From NCBI GenBank assembly GCA_038199755.1, contig JBBPYR010000027.1, positions 1-51,156 of the forward strand: 51,156 nt of DNA, given 5' to 3'. Origin of the DNA: JBBPYR01 sp038199755. GTDB lineage: Bacteria > Chloroflexota > Ktedonobacteria > Ktedonobacterales > Ktedonobacteraceae. Positions 51,131 through 51,156 of this stretch are shown piece by piece; position 1 is the first letter of the stretch, and every line of letters starts with the position of its first letter. The translations under genes were made by a program, and so were the position numbers. The notes below the pieces were generated by a model. That model did no database searches. It saw nothing but the letters and a program-made list of their open reading frames with translations, and was not told the origin of the DNA.

Positions 51131-51156
51131 AAACATTAGCGGTTTTAAAATTGGGA

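Noticed and set aside
1..51156. tRNA, rRNA, integrase, transposase or prophage genes
   Set aside because: No cloverleaf with a TTC loop, no rRNA-like stretch and no recombinase or transposase motif was seen in any frame; a tRNA scan would be decisive.

Overview
The window most resembles a filamentous Chloroflexota genome of the Ktedonobacteria type. This is a judgement from gene content, not from a search. The basis is a soluble sigma/zinc-finger/TPR-CHAT/subtilase module, a TgpA-like transglutaminase, an RskA-like anti-sigma factor, a bacterial Ser/Thr kinase, a stand-alone B12-mutase catalytic subunit, many Thr/Pro-rich surface proteins, and an envelope that looks monoderm. I see no tRNA, rRNA, CRISPR array, integrase or transposase. 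GC is uneven: about 40-43% in hand-counted lines of the ATPase/Toprim pair, against 67% in a counted line of the mutase next to it.

Layout. (1) 1-586 is an AT-rich leader with nested inverted repeats. (2) 587-7834 is a candidate signalling/conflict module: an ECF-like sigma factor with its own terminator, then a zinc-finger protein, a TPR-CHAT protease and a subtilase apparently lacking a signal peptide, closed by a 35-bp perfect hairpin. (3) 7907-18475 holds envelope and surface genes: a membrane protein, a TIM-barrel hydrolase-like protein, a GlsB/YeaQ-type protein, an MFS transporter, a pentapeptide-repeat protein, a TgpA-like transglutaminase, and a pair made of a possible PH-like protein and a Thr/Pro-stalk membrane protein. 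(4) 18476-20545 (minus strand) has an RskA-like anti-sigma factor and a Ser/Thr kinase. (5) 20710-35138 is a polysaccharide or glycoconjugate locus: asparagine synthase divergent from a row of eight plus-strand genes (GT2, GT4, sugar epimerase, flippase-like protein, HlyD-type adaptor, TPR membrane protein, GT39 fusion, lipoprotein glycosidase-like). (6) 35233-37264 is an AT-richer two-gene ATPase/Toprim-like unit, likely anti-phage. (7) 37358-42740 is housekeeping: methylmalonyl-CoA mutase-type subunit, orphan HicB, tandem GNAT, PrmA, RsmE and a small unknown. (8) 42914-48736 has a coiled-coil protein and an overlapping pair of large XPB-N/Helicase_C_3-like proteins, the first with a SWIM zinc finger. 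(9) 48951-51059 is a secreted CHAP-domain protein with a propeller-like repeat tail.

Two things stand out. The first is the sigma/zinc-finger/TPR-CHAT/subtilase module, which reads as a protease-gated transcription switch. The second is the amount of perfect or nested palindromic DNA between genes. It includes stems of 14 to 35 bp at many gene ends and at least two families of small dispersed hairpins in which a core is conserved while the complementary arms differ from copy to copy. In one place (48817-48931) one copy sits cleanly inside another, and in the epimerase a duplicated copy is translated.
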